From NCBI GenBank assembly GCA_964642505.1, contig CAZXQY010000014.1, forward strand, positions 1 to 38,426: a stretch of DNA of 38,426 nucleotides, in the 5' to 3' direction. The DNA comes from TMED69 sp964642505 (GTDB lineage: Bacteria > Pseudomonadota > Gammaproteobacteria > Ga0077536). Numbering within the stretch: position 1 is the stretch's first letter; every line of letters begins with the position of its first letter. Below the pieces are notes generated by a model that had not been told where the DNA came from, did no database searches, and worked only from the letters and a program-made list of their open reading frames with translations. Position numbers and translations under genes: made by a program. This document shows, piece after piece, positions 8,301 to 16,621 of the stretch.

Positions 8301-9518
8301 CTATTTTTCAAACTTAGGCCAGAAGTGTCCTATAATTGAGGCGCCTACGCTGTCTCCCCAAACGTTTGTGGTAGTCCGAAAGCGATCTAGGAACCAGTCG
8401 ACAGCCAGCAAAAGACCGATGCCTTCCAGGGGAAGATTAACGGCAGTCAAAACAAGCACCATGGTGACTAATCCTGCTTGGGGTATTCCAGCGGCCCCAA
8501 TAGCTGCCAAAGTTGCAGTGACAAATATTATTAACTGCTCGACAGCAGACATTTCTATTCCATAAGCTTGAGCGATGAACATGACCGCGACGGCCTCATA
8601 AAGGGCTGTGCCGTCCATGTTTATTGTCGCACCTAGGGGCAGGACGAATTTCACTGATCTATCGTCGACACCCGAGTTTCTTAGGCAATCCATAGTGACT
8701 GGAAGCGTTGCCGAAGAGCTCGCGGTACCGAAGGCCGTTAGTAACGCTCTCGATAGGGAGAAAAAGCGCTGTAGGCCTCCTCCGACTAACAGTGTGAGCA
8801 GACCCAATAAAAACATGAAATGCAGGAAAAGGCCGAAGAGCACCGCCAAGACATATTTTCCTGTTGCCACTATTTCTAACCAGAAAGCCTCTCCGCCACC
8901 GGCTGCCCCCAGCCTTGAACTAATGAGACTGAAAATTCCGAGTGGCGCGAAAATCATTAACCAAGACACAATTTTCATCATTGTTTCATTCAAACCTTCG
9001 AAAAAGTCGACAATTGGCTTCGCTTTCGTACCTATTGTGCTCAAGGCAGCTGCGAATAAAAGGGAGAAAACGATGATGGGTAGTAATTTCGTTTGGGCGG
9101 CAGCTTCGACGAGGTTAGGGGCTATCATGGACAGGGGAATATCCGTCAAATTTGGAGACGTTTCGGCTATCGTCGTTAATTGCTCCGTACTTACCGTTGC
9201 AGAGATACCCGCTCCCGGTTTGAGGATGTTCACTATCACTAGTCCGATAATGACAGCGATTGCGGTTGTAGAAACGTAATAAAGTATAGTGAATCCGCCA
9301 ATAGGTCCAAGTTTCCTAATATCTCCCAGTGAGGACACTCCGCAAATGACTGCGGACAGGACTAGTGGAATGATTGTCATTTTTAGGCTGTTCAAAAATA
9401 ACGTGCCGATCCATTCTACTTTCAACATAGTTGGTCCCAGCCATGTGCCGAACAGAAGGCCTAGTATGACACCTAGTAAAATTCCCCAAATTAAATTCGT
9501 AGTTTTTTTATCTGTCAT
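8301..9518 (-). CDS. Dicarboxylate/amino acid:cation symporter (DAACS family)
   Basis: Secondary transporter of the GltP/DctA family, which takes up glutamate, aspartate or C4-dicarboxylates with Na+ or H+. Multiple membrane helices are evident. Family signatures are the serine-rich hairpin TASSSATLP, the substrate/cation motif GATINMDGTA, the second hairpin AAGIPQAGLV, and a C-terminal DRFRTTTNVWGD that supplies the Asp/Arg/Asn binding residues. Length of 405 aa is typical. The ATG has no obvious Shine-Dalgarno. It follows fabI on the same strand by 20 bp, so read-through from fabI is likely although no functional link is known. Substrate preference cannot be assigned from sequence alone. 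Confidence 0.92.
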   Translation of the reverse strand: MTDKKTTNLIWGILLGVILGLLFGTWLGPTMLKVEWIGTLFLNSLKMTIIPLVLSAVICGVSSLGDIRKLGPIGGFTILYYVSTTAIAVIIGLVIVNILKPGAGISATVSTEQLTTIAETSPNLTDIPLSMIAPNLVEAAAQTKLLPIIVFSLLFAAALSTIGTKAKPIVDFFEGLNETMMKIVSWLMIFAPLGIFSLISSRLGAAGGGEAFWLEIVATGKYVLAVLFGLFLHFMFLLGLLTLLVGGGLQRFFSLSRALLTAFGTASSSATLPVTMDCLRNSGVDDRSVKFVLPLGATINMDGTALYEAVAVMFIAQAYGIEMSAVEQLIIFVTATLAAIGAAGIPQAGLVTMVLVLTAVNLPLEGIGLLLAVDWFLDRFRTTTNVWGDSVGASIIGHFWPKFEK

Positions 9519-9538
9519 TTATATTTTGTCTACTTTTA

Positions 9539-10315
9539 TTATTCTGTCATGCCGGTAATATTGTAGCCACAATCGACGTACGTGATTTCGCCGGTTACTC
9601 CCGACGCCAAGTCCGAGCATAGAAAGGCGGCCACGTTACCAACTTCATCTGTCGTGACATTTCTTCTGAGAGGTGAGGTTCGTTCTACGTACTCCAAAAA
9701 TCGTCTGAGATCTTTTACACCGGAAGCCGCAAGTGTGCGTATAGGGCCAGCTGAGATAGCGTTTACCCGTATACTTTCCGGTCCGAGTTGATTAGCTATA
9801 TACCTGACGTTTGCCTCGAGACTTGCTTTAGCGGGACCCATAACGTTATAGCTCGGCATGGCCTTCACGGCACCGATATAAGAAAGCGTTAGCATGGAAC
9901 TATTTTCCCTCATGTAACGTCTTCCTGTTTTAGCCAAGGCAGCGAAACTGTAGGAGCTAGTCTCGTGCGCGACCCGGAAGCCTTCTCTATCCAAATTGTC
10001 TAGATACCCTCCTTGTAATAGCTCTCTGGGAGCGAACGCTAGGGAGTGGACCATAATATCGAAATCAGTCCACTCTTCTTTTATTTTACTAAATGTTGCT
10101 TCTATTTCATGGTCAAAATCCACATCACATTTGATAGTAAAATTCGCAGAGAGCTCATCTGCAAAACCTTCAACACGTTCTTTGAACCTATCGGTTTGGT
10201 AGGTTAACGCAACTTCGGCTCCCTCCCTTTTCATGGCCTTAGCGACTCCCCACGCAATAGATTTTTTGCTTGCAACTCCTAGAATGAGTGCTTTTTTGTC
10301 TTTCAATATTCCCAT
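9539..10315 (-). CDS. fabI: Enoyl-[acyl-carrier-protein] reductase (NADH)
   Basis: Catalyses the last reduction of each fatty-acid elongation cycle (type II FAS). This is a short-chain dehydrogenase fold with nucleotide-binding GVASKKSIAWG near the N-terminus. The active-site residues Tyr146, Tyr156 and Lys163 have the same numbering as E. coli FabI. Length is 258 aa (E. coli 262). Position 93, Gly in E. coli and the site of diazaborine/triclosan-resistance changes there, is Ala here (HSLAFAP), as in Gram-positive-type FabI. It is transcribed divergently from the ABC transporter. The order ppiD...fabI...peptide ABC transporter recalls Pseudomonas, with the symporter gene inserted between ppiD and fabI. 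Confidence 0.96.
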   Translation of the reverse strand: MGILKDKKALILGVASKKSIAWGVAKAMKREGAEVALTYQTDRFKERVEGFADELSANFTIKCDVDFDHEIEATFSKIKEEWTDFDIMVHSLAFAPRELLQGGYLDNLDREGFRVAHETSSYSFAALAKTGRRYMRENSSMLTLSYIGAVKAMPSYNVMGPAKASLEANVRYIANQLGPESIRVNAISAGPIRTLAASGVKDLRRFLEYVERTSPLRRNVTTDEVGNVAAFLCSDLASGVTGEITYVDCGYNITGMTE

Positions 10316-10397
10316 TTTTAATTCCGGTCGACTATATATATTGTTTGATTTTGAGGTATTAGTTTCACGGTTAAGTGTAACCTTTTCAAGTAAAGTT

Positions 10398-10403
10398 TAT
10401 AAT
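10398..10403 (+). promoter_or_regulatory. Perfect -10 hexamer upstream of the ABC transporter operon
   Basis: TATAAT at 10398-10403 lies 36 bp before the TTG start at 10440. The -35 position is poor (GTGTAA at 17-bp spacing). It overlaps two small palindromes: GGTTA-AGTG-TAACC at 10369-10382 and AATCA-GTCT-TGATT at 10401-10414. Either could be an operator, but these are short and may be chance. Confidence 0.35.
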
Positions 10404-10439
10404 CAGTCTTGATTATATAGCTTGAATTGGGATTTCTAA

Positions 10440-12575
10440 TTGAGACGAATCAACCTTTTATTGTTTTTATTACTCGTAGCGCTTATTGCAGTGATGAGTA
10501 TCGGATGTTCCCGACCTTGGAACGACCCTTATTCCAACGAAAAAAGTAAGGGAATAATATTTCGTTCTTCTTTTTCCGAACGTCCAAAGCACCTTGATCC
10601 GGTTTCTAGCTATAGTGAAAATGAAGCGCGTTTTAACGCGCAAATTTATGAGCCCGTTGTTCAATATCATTATACAAAAAGGCCTTATCAACTAGTGCCT
10701 CTTACTGGGGTAACACTACCAAATGCCACCTATTTTGATGCACAGGGAGAGGAACTAGATCAAAATGCAGATCCTAGTGAGGTTTCTTATACAATTTATA
10801 AAATAGAGATAAAGCCTAAAATATATTATCAACCTCATCCTTCGTTCGCCAGGGACTCTACCGGTAATTATCTTTATCGGAATCTTAAAGAAAAAGATTT
10901 GGCCGACAAGAACACTATTTCTGATTTTTTTGAGACCAGTACTCGCGAATTAATAGCGAAGGATTATGTCTATCAAATAAAGCGGCTGGTCCATCCTAAA
11001 TTGCACTCTCCCATTGCGGGGCTGATGAGTAAATATATAGTAGGTTTGTCCGATTTGGCCCTTAAACTCAGAAATATGGATCATGATGGACGCCATATCG
11101 ATCTAAGGAAACACCAATTCGAAGGGGCTATGGCTACCGATCGCTATAGGTTCGAAATTAAGGTTCGCGGTAAATATCCACAGTTTAAATATTGGCTCGC
11201 CATGTCTTTTTTTGCCCCGATTCCTTGGGAAGCAGAAGACTTTTATTCTCAGGAAGGAATGCGAGAGAAAAATTTGAATTTGGATTGGTATCCGGTCGGT
11301 ACCGGACCTTTTATGATGGCGGAAAATAATCCTAATCGTCGGATGGTTTTAGAACGTAATCCTAATTTTAGAATTGAGTATCATCCTGAAGACTATGATC
11401 TGAAATTGGGAAAACGGGAATTGCCTTTGATCGATCAGGCATATTTTAGTTTGGAAAAAGAGGCGATTCCAGAATGGACTAAATTCCTGCAGGGCTATTA
11501 TGATACTTCAGGAGTTTTATCCGATAGTTTCGACCAGGTTATAAAGTTTAATAGTCGTGGAAATTCTCAGTTGGCTCCAAAGATGATAGAGAAAGGTATC
11601 CGCTTGGAAAAGGCTATCAAACCCTCTAGCTCATATATGGGATTCAATATGACTGATCCGATCGTAGGAGGCTACTCGAAAAGAGCCAAATTATTACGAA
11701 GGGCAATTTCTATAGCTGTTGATTACGAAGAGCTGTTATCGATTTTCGCGAATGGTCGAGGTCAAGCTGCACAAGGACCTATTCCCCCCGGTATATTCGG
11801 CTATTTATCAGGACCGGAAGGCATGAACGAATGGGTGTATGACTGGATAGATGACGCCCCCCGACGAAAATCGATTGAAAGTGCAAGGCATCTTATGATC
11901 GCAGCTGGCTACCCTAGTGGTAGGGATGCAGAAAAAGGAGGACAGTTGACGCTCTATTACGACACGGTCGCAAGTGGACCTGGAAGCAAAGCTATATTGA
12001 ATTGGTATCGCAAACAGTTTAAAAAACTCGGGATTCAGTTGGTTGTGCGTGCTACAGATTACAACAGATTCCAGGAGAAAATAAGGAAAGGAACGGCCCA
12101 AATATTCAGTTGGGGGTGGAATGCGGATTACCCCGATCCAGAGAACTTTTTGTTTTTATTGTACGGGCCTAATTCAAAAACCTTGACTCAGGGAGAGAAT
12201 GCGGTGAATTACCAAAGCGGGGAATTCGATCGGTTATTTTCTCAAATGAGGGTTTCCTCTAACGGTCCAGCTAGACAAGAATTGATTAACCAAATGGTTG
12301 CTATTTTGAGAGAGGACGCCCCTTGGTTGTGGGGATTTCATCCAACCACATTTGTGTTGTCTCATGAGTGGGTGAGTGATGCCAAACCAAATTTGATGGC
12401 CAGGAATACGTTAAAATATCGAAATATAGATGTGTTAAAACGGGCCGAATCCCGGTCGGAATGGAACCGACCGATTATTTGGCCACTAATTGTGCTGTTA
12501 GTTTTTTTGGCAATTTTCTGCGTTCCAGCAATCATCATTTATCGCCGCCGCCAGAAGGAGAGGATTGAATGCTGA
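10440..12575 (+). CDS. Peptide-type ABC transporter substrate-binding lipoprotein (SBP_bac_5 family)
   Basis: Extracytoplasmic binding protein of an oligopeptide/dipeptide (Opp/Dpp/Yej-like) importer. The signal sequence has a lipobox ending at Cys23 (MSIGC). The body has SBP family-5 features such as the early HLDPVSSYS segment, AISIAVDYEEL and the late WGWNADYPDPENF. A stop codon lies immediately before TTG 10440 and the next ATG (10494) would remove the signal sequence, so the TTG start is well supported. At 711 aa it is longer than typical (500-600). A hydrophobic segment (about 679-701) followed by RRRQK forms an unusual C-terminal membrane anchor. It overlaps the permease gene by 7 bp. 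Confidence 0.9.
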   Translation: MRRINLLLFLLLVALIAVMSIGCSRPWNDPYSNEKSKGIIFRSSFSERPKHLDPVSSYSENEARFNAQIYEPVVQYHYTKRPYQLVPLTGVTLPNATYFDAQGEELDQNADPSEVSYTIYKIEIKPKIYYQPHPSFARDSTGNYLYRNLKEKDLADKNTISDFFETSTRELIAKDYVYQIKRLVHPKLHSPIAGLMSKYIVGLSDLALKLRNMDHDGRHIDLRKHQFEGAMATDRYRFEIKVRGKYPQFKYWLAMSFFAPIPWEAEDFYSQEGMREKNLNLDWYPVGTGPFMMAENNPNRRMVLERNPNFRIEYHPEDYDLKLGKRELPLIDQAYFSLEKEAIPEWTKFLQGYYDTSGVLSDSFDQVIKFNSRGNSQLAPKMIEKGIRLEKAIKPSSSYMGFNMTDPIVGGYSKRAKLLRRAISIAVDYEELLSIFANGRGQAAQGPIPPGIFGYLSGPEGMNEWVYDWIDDAPRRKSIESARHLMIAAGYPSGRDAEKGGQLTLYYDTVASGPGSKAILNWYRKQFKKLGIQLVVRATDYNRFQEKIRKGTAQIFSWGWNADYPDPENFLFLLYGPNSKTLTQGENAVNYQSGEFDRLFSQMRVSSNGPARQELINQMVAILREDAPWLWGFHPTTFVLSHEWVSDAKPNLMARNTLKYRNIDVLKRAESRSEWNRPIIWPLIVLLVFLAIFCVPAIIIYRRRQKERIEC

Positions 12576-13546
12576 AGTATATCTTTCGTCGAATACTTTA
12601 TGCTATTCCTATATTGTTGACAGTCAATGTTATTACTTTTGTTTTATTTTTCGTGGTGAATTCGCCAGATGACATGGCACGATTGCATTTGGGACATAAG
12701 CATGTGACGCAGGAAGCAATAGATAAATGGAAAACCGACAGAGGATACGAAAAACCGCTATTGTGGGACAGTAAATCTAATGGGGTAGGCAAGGTTAGAG
12801 ATACGATCTTTTATGATCATACAGTGAATTTGTTTTTGTTTGAGTTCGGTCAGTCAGATAGTGGTAGAGATATAGGCTTTGATATTTCCCAAAGGATGTG
12901 GCCTAGTTTGGCGATTGCCGTTCCCGTTCTAATTATCGGACTGATGGTTACTGTCACTTTCGCATTGATTATTTCTTTTTTTCGAGCGACCTATATCGAT
13001 ACTGTCGGCGTTATAGTGTGCGTCATCATGATGTCTGTTTCGGGTTTGTTCTACATAATAGGAGGACAATATTTAGCTGGAAAACTTTTAAGGCTAGTAC
13101 CCATATCGGGTTATGAAGAAGGTTTAATTTCCATAAAATTTGTTATCTTGCCTGTAATTATCGGTGTTTTGTCAGGGATCGGAAACGGAACTCGCTGGTA
13201 CAGGACGATTTTCCTCGAGGAAATTAACAAGGATTATGTGAGGACTGCTCGTGCTAAGGGTTTGTCCGATGCTGTAGTTATGTATGGGCATGTGTTGCGA
13301 AATGCTATGATCCCTATCTTGACAGGAGTAGTAGTGGTTTTGCCGTCTCTTTTCCTCGGAAGTTTAATAACGGAGGCATTTTTTGGCATCCCGGGGCTGG
13401 GAAGTTACACGATCGAAGCGATCCATTCGCAGGATTTTGCGATTGTTCGGTCGATGGTCTTCCTCGGTTCTGTTTTATATATTTTAGGGTTAATTCTAAC
13501 GGATATATCATACACCGTCGTTGATCCTCGAGTGAGGTTGAGTTGA
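12569..13546 (+). CDS. Peptide-type ABC transporter permease (DppB/OppB/YejB-like)
   Basis: First inner-membrane channel subunit of the importer. The N-terminus MLKYIFRRILYAIPILL is typical of the OppB family. Several membrane helices follow. The cytoplasmic EAA loop that docks the ATPase is visible as DYVRTARAKGLSDAVV. The C-terminus DPRVRL is also family-typical. Length is 325 aa. The ATG follows AGGATTGA and overlaps the binding-protein gene by 7 bp; its own TGA overlaps the next start (TGATG), indicating translational coupling throughout the operon. Confidence 0.93.
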   Translation: MLKYIFRRILYAIPILLTVNVITFVLFFVVNSPDDMARLHLGHKHVTQEAIDKWKTDRGYEKPLLWDSKSNGVGKVRDTIFYDHTVNLFLFEFGQSDSGRDIGFDISQRMWPSLAIAVPVLIIGLMVTVTFALIISFFRATYIDTVGVIVCVIMMSVSGLFYIIGGQYLAGKLLRLVPISGYEEGLISIKFVILPVIIGVLSGIGNGTRWYRTIFLEEINKDYVRTARAKGLSDAVVMYGHVLRNAMIPILTGVVVVLPSLFLGSLITEAFFGIPGLGSYTIEAIHSQDFAIVRSMVFLGSVLYILGLILTDISYTVVDPRVRLS

Positions 13547-14925
13547 TGGAGTTCGTTTTCTTGAAAACAGATATACTCTTTTTCTTAATTCTTACCGGAT
13601 CATTTATCTATGGGATTTATGTTTTTCGAACGAAAAATCTCCGACAGTCTTGGAAAAAAGTATTTCGACGACCTCTGGCCGCTTCGGCCGGCATCGTCGT
13701 CATTTTTTATGTTTTTATAGCAACGGTAGATTCGGTCCATTTAAAATTCAATGATCCTGATTCGCCGCGTTCCGGAGAACTGGTCAGTTTTCTAGACTTG
13801 ATGCTTTGGGAATTGAAGAACAATGTAGAAAAAACCTATTCTTCACCGTTAGCGTATCGCAGTTTTTCCAAGGAAACCTCCTATTTACAAAATGGACAAA
13901 TGATCCGTGGCTTTCCTCGTCTTTTGTATGGTGGTGCGCATTTGGTGGACCCAGAAAATTTCCATCTAAGGGATGTTTGGATTTTGAGTTTTAAAGGGTT
14001 TTTAATTGGCGCAATGGTGTGGGCTATTTCAGTTGGACTAATTGCAGGGTATTTTCGATTCCATCAAGGGAGGTTTCTAAAGGGACGCCGAAACGCCAGC
14101 GAATCCGATGTGCCTTGGAAGTCTATGATTTTTACATTCGGAGTTCTTAGCGTCTTAGTCGGGCTCTTTTGTGCACTTTCACCTTATTACCATATACTGG
14201 GTACAGATAAGGTCGGTAATGATGTTCTTTATCAGGGTATAAAAAGTATCAGAACCGGAGTTCTGATTGGCACCTTGACTACGATTGTGATACTACCATT
14301 CGCTCTTTTCCTCGGAATTTGTGCCGGTTACTTTGGTGGCTGGGTTGATGACTTGGTGCAATTTTTGTATACCACACTATCTTCTATTCCAGGAGTTTTA
14401 TTGATAGCTGCTTCTGCGTTAATGCTAGAAGTTTATATGGCACGTTATGCCGATTATTACTCTAATCTGGCGGCCCGGGCAGATATTCGATTGCTGGCAC
14501 TCTGTATGATTCTTGGAGTTACTGCATGGACCGGTTTATGCCGCTATTTGAGGGCGGAAACACTTAAACTAAGGGAGATGGATTTCGTGAATGCCGCTCG
14601 GGCTTTCGGTACACCTACTAGCTCTATACTAGTGAAGCACATCACTCCCAATCTAATGCACATAGTAATGATAGCAATCGTTTTGGATTTTAGCGGACTT
14701 GTTCTGGCTGAAGCCGCTCTTACATATATTGACATTGGGGTGGATCAAAGCACTGAGTCCTGGGGCAATATGATAAACAGTGCTCGATTAGAATTGGCGA
14801 GAGAGCCGATTGTATGGTGGTCTTTAGCGACGGCTTTTTTTTTCATGTTAATTTTGGTTTTGGCGGCCAACATTTTTGCGGATGCCGTTAGAGATGCTTT
14901 CGACCCAAGGGTAAAGGACAGGTAG
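13546..14925 (+). CDS. Peptide-type ABC transporter permease (DppC/OppC/YejE-like), extended
   Basis: Second channel subunit of the importer. The core OppC features are LGTDKVGNDVLYQGI, the transmembrane block from about residue 230, the EAA loop DFVNAARAFGTPTSS, and the ending DAFDPRVK. At 459 aa it is much longer than the usual ~300. The excess lies N-terminally: two membrane helices (about 7-25 and 45-62), a roughly 80-residue hydrophilic stretch and another helix come before the LGTD motif. An in-frame TTG at 13543 is possible, but the ATG at 13546 overlapping the previous stop (TGATG) is preferred. Confidence 0.9.
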   Translation: MEFVFLKTDILFFLILTGSFIYGIYVFRTKNLRQSWKKVFRRPLAASAGIVVIFYVFIATVDSVHLKFNDPDSPRSGELVSFLDLMLWELKNNVEKTYSSPLAYRSFSKETSYLQNGQMIRGFPRLLYGGAHLVDPENFHLRDVWILSFKGFLIGAMVWAISVGLIAGYFRFHQGRFLKGRRNASESDVPWKSMIFTFGVLSVLVGLFCALSPYYHILGTDKVGNDVLYQGIKSIRTGVLIGTLTTIVILPFALFLGICAGYFGGWVDDLVQFLYTTLSSIPGVLLIAASALMLEVYMARYADYYSNLAARADIRLLALCMILGVTAWTGLCRYLRAETLKLREMDFVNAARAFGTPTSSILVKHITPNLMHIVMIAIVLDFSGLVLAEAALTYIDIGVDQSTESWGNMINSARLELAREPIVWWSLATAFFFMLILVLAANIFADAVRDAFDPRVKDR

Positions 14926-14946
14926 CTCTATTTTGGAACTGAAACT

Positions 14947-16605
14947 ATGCCGGAGAACTATGTGCTTGAAATAAAGAATCTGTCACTTTCTTTCCTTGAC
15001 AATCCAAATAAAAAGGTTGTTAACGATGTGAATTTTACTGTCAAATCTGGAGAAACAGTAGCTTTGGTCGGCGAATCGGGGAGCGGAAAATCGCTGACCG
15101 CTCTATCCATTTCACGTCTATTGCCTGGGGGTGTGCAAATTACTGACGGTTCCATTTCTTTAAAGGGGGATGATTTATTTCGGTTATCGAATTTTGAAAT
15201 GGTTAAATTACGAGGCTCCGAGATTGGAATGATTTTTCAAGAGGCGCAAGCTTGCTTGAATCCAGTGATGACTGTTGGTCGACAAATTGCGGAAGCTGCC
15301 AGAGGGCGGGTGTCAGGTAAAGAGGGTGGTATCAAACAGATGGTTGCTTCGTTAATGACAGACGTCGGCATTAAAGAAGCGGAAGTCATGATGCATCGCT
15401 ATCCGCACGAATTTTCTGGTGGCATGAAGCAACGGGTAATGATAGCGATTGCTCTTGCCCAAAGCCCTAGTCTATTGATTGCCGACGAACCGACTACTGC
15501 TCTTGACGTGACGGTACAGGCGCAAATATTGACCCTAATTAAAGATTTTCAGCAAAAGACCCGTATGTCCGTCCTATTCATAACCCATGATCTGGCGGTC
15601 GCGTATCAGATAGCAGATCGAGTTTTGGTGATGCGAGAAGGGGCGTTAGTCGAAAGTGGTAATGCAGACATTCTTCGTATAGGCCCGAAGCATGCCTATT
15701 CGAGGCGACTTCTGGAATCGTTGCCTAGTTGGGACAAAAGACAAGAAGAGGGTAGAGGATATCCGGAAGAGAATGACGAGAGAGTACTCGATGTCAAAAA
15801 TCTCAAGGTCTGGTTCCCTATTAAAAAAGGATTATTTAAGAATACAGTTGGTTACGTTAAGGCGGTAGACGGGGTAGATCTAGAGCTGAAGAAAGGGAAA
15901 ACTTTGGCGCTTGTCGGAGAATCAGGCTGTGGGAAGACCACTACCGGGAAAGCGATAATTCGGTTGATCGACGGCGCAACTGGAGATATTGTTTTTAAAG
16001 ATATTGATCTCACGAATTGCGGTAGAGCAAAGTTGCAGTCTATAAGGCCAGAAATTCAAATAGTTTTTCAGGATCCCTATTCTTCGATGAATCCTAGAAT
16101 GAGAGTTGGTGACATAATTAGAGAAGGGATGGAGGTTCAAAAGATAGGCGGTGATAAAAAAGAGAGAGATCAAAGAGTTTTTGAGCTTTTAAAATCTGTC
16201 GGACTAGACGAGGATCATTACTCTAGATTCCCGCATGAGTTTTCAGGCGGGCAGCGGCAAAGAATTTGTATAGCGAGAGCTTTAGCTGTTGATCCTGATG
16301 TCCTAATATGTGACGAACCTACAAGTTCTTTAGATGTTTCGATTCAGCATCAAGTGCTATCATTACTACTAAAGTTGCAGGAAGAACGCTCAATAAGTTA
16401 TCTTTTTGTGACCCATGATATCGGTGTTGTGGCCTATATGGCTGATGATGTCGCTATTATGAAGGAGGGGAAAATAGTTGAAAGCGGCTCGGTAACCGAA
16501 GTCTTGAATAACCCCCAGAAAGAGTATACAAAACATTTATTAAGGTCAGTTCCGAAGATACCACCTGAGTCGGTCGGCAGATCCTCTCCTTTATCTGGTA
16601 TTTAA
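14947..16605 (+). CDS. Peptide-type ABC transporter ATP-binding protein, two fused ATPase domains (DppDF/YejF-like)
   Basis: Cytoplasmic energy-coupling subunit in which the two ATPases are fused in one 552-aa chain. Domain 1 has Walker A GESGSGKS (42-49), signature FSGGMKQR and Walker B LLIADEPT. Domain 2 has Walker A GESGCGKT (324-331), signature FSGGQRQR and Walker B VLICDEPT. Oligopeptide-type ends (AYSRRLLESLP and EYTKHLLRSVP) follow each domain. With the binding protein and two permeases this completes the importer. It starts 21 bp after the permease and is followed by the MATE gene after 16 bp. Confidence 0.95.
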   Translation: MPENYVLEIKNLSLSFLDNPNKKVVNDVNFTVKSGETVALVGESGSGKSLTALSISRLLPGGVQITDGSISLKGDDLFRLSNFEMVKLRGSEIGMIFQEAQACLNPVMTVGRQIAEAARGRVSGKEGGIKQMVASLMTDVGIKEAEVMMHRYPHEFSGGMKQRVMIAIALAQSPSLLIADEPTTALDVTVQAQILTLIKDFQQKTRMSVLFITHDLAVAYQIADRVLVMREGALVESGNADILRIGPKHAYSRRLLESLPSWDKRQEEGRGYPEENDERVLDVKNLKVWFPIKKGLFKNTVGYVKAVDGVDLELKKGKTLALVGESGCGKTTTGKAIIRLIDGATGDIVFKDIDLTNCGRAKLQSIRPEIQIVFQDPYSSMNPRMRVGDIIREGMEVQKIGGDKKERDQRVFELLKSVGLDEDHYSRFPHEFSGGQRQRICIARALAVDPDVLICDEPTSSLDVSIQHQVLSLLLKLQEERSISYLFVTHDIGVVAYMADDVAIMKEGKIVESGSVTEVLNNPQKEYTKHLLRSVPKIPPESVGRSSPLSGI

Positions 16606-16621
16606 GATTCAAGAGATTCGC

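Noticed and set aside
8608..9279. 223-aa open frame on the plus strand inside the symporter gene
   Set aside because: It is antisense to a well-conserved transporter with all family motifs; its translation shows no recognisable domain.
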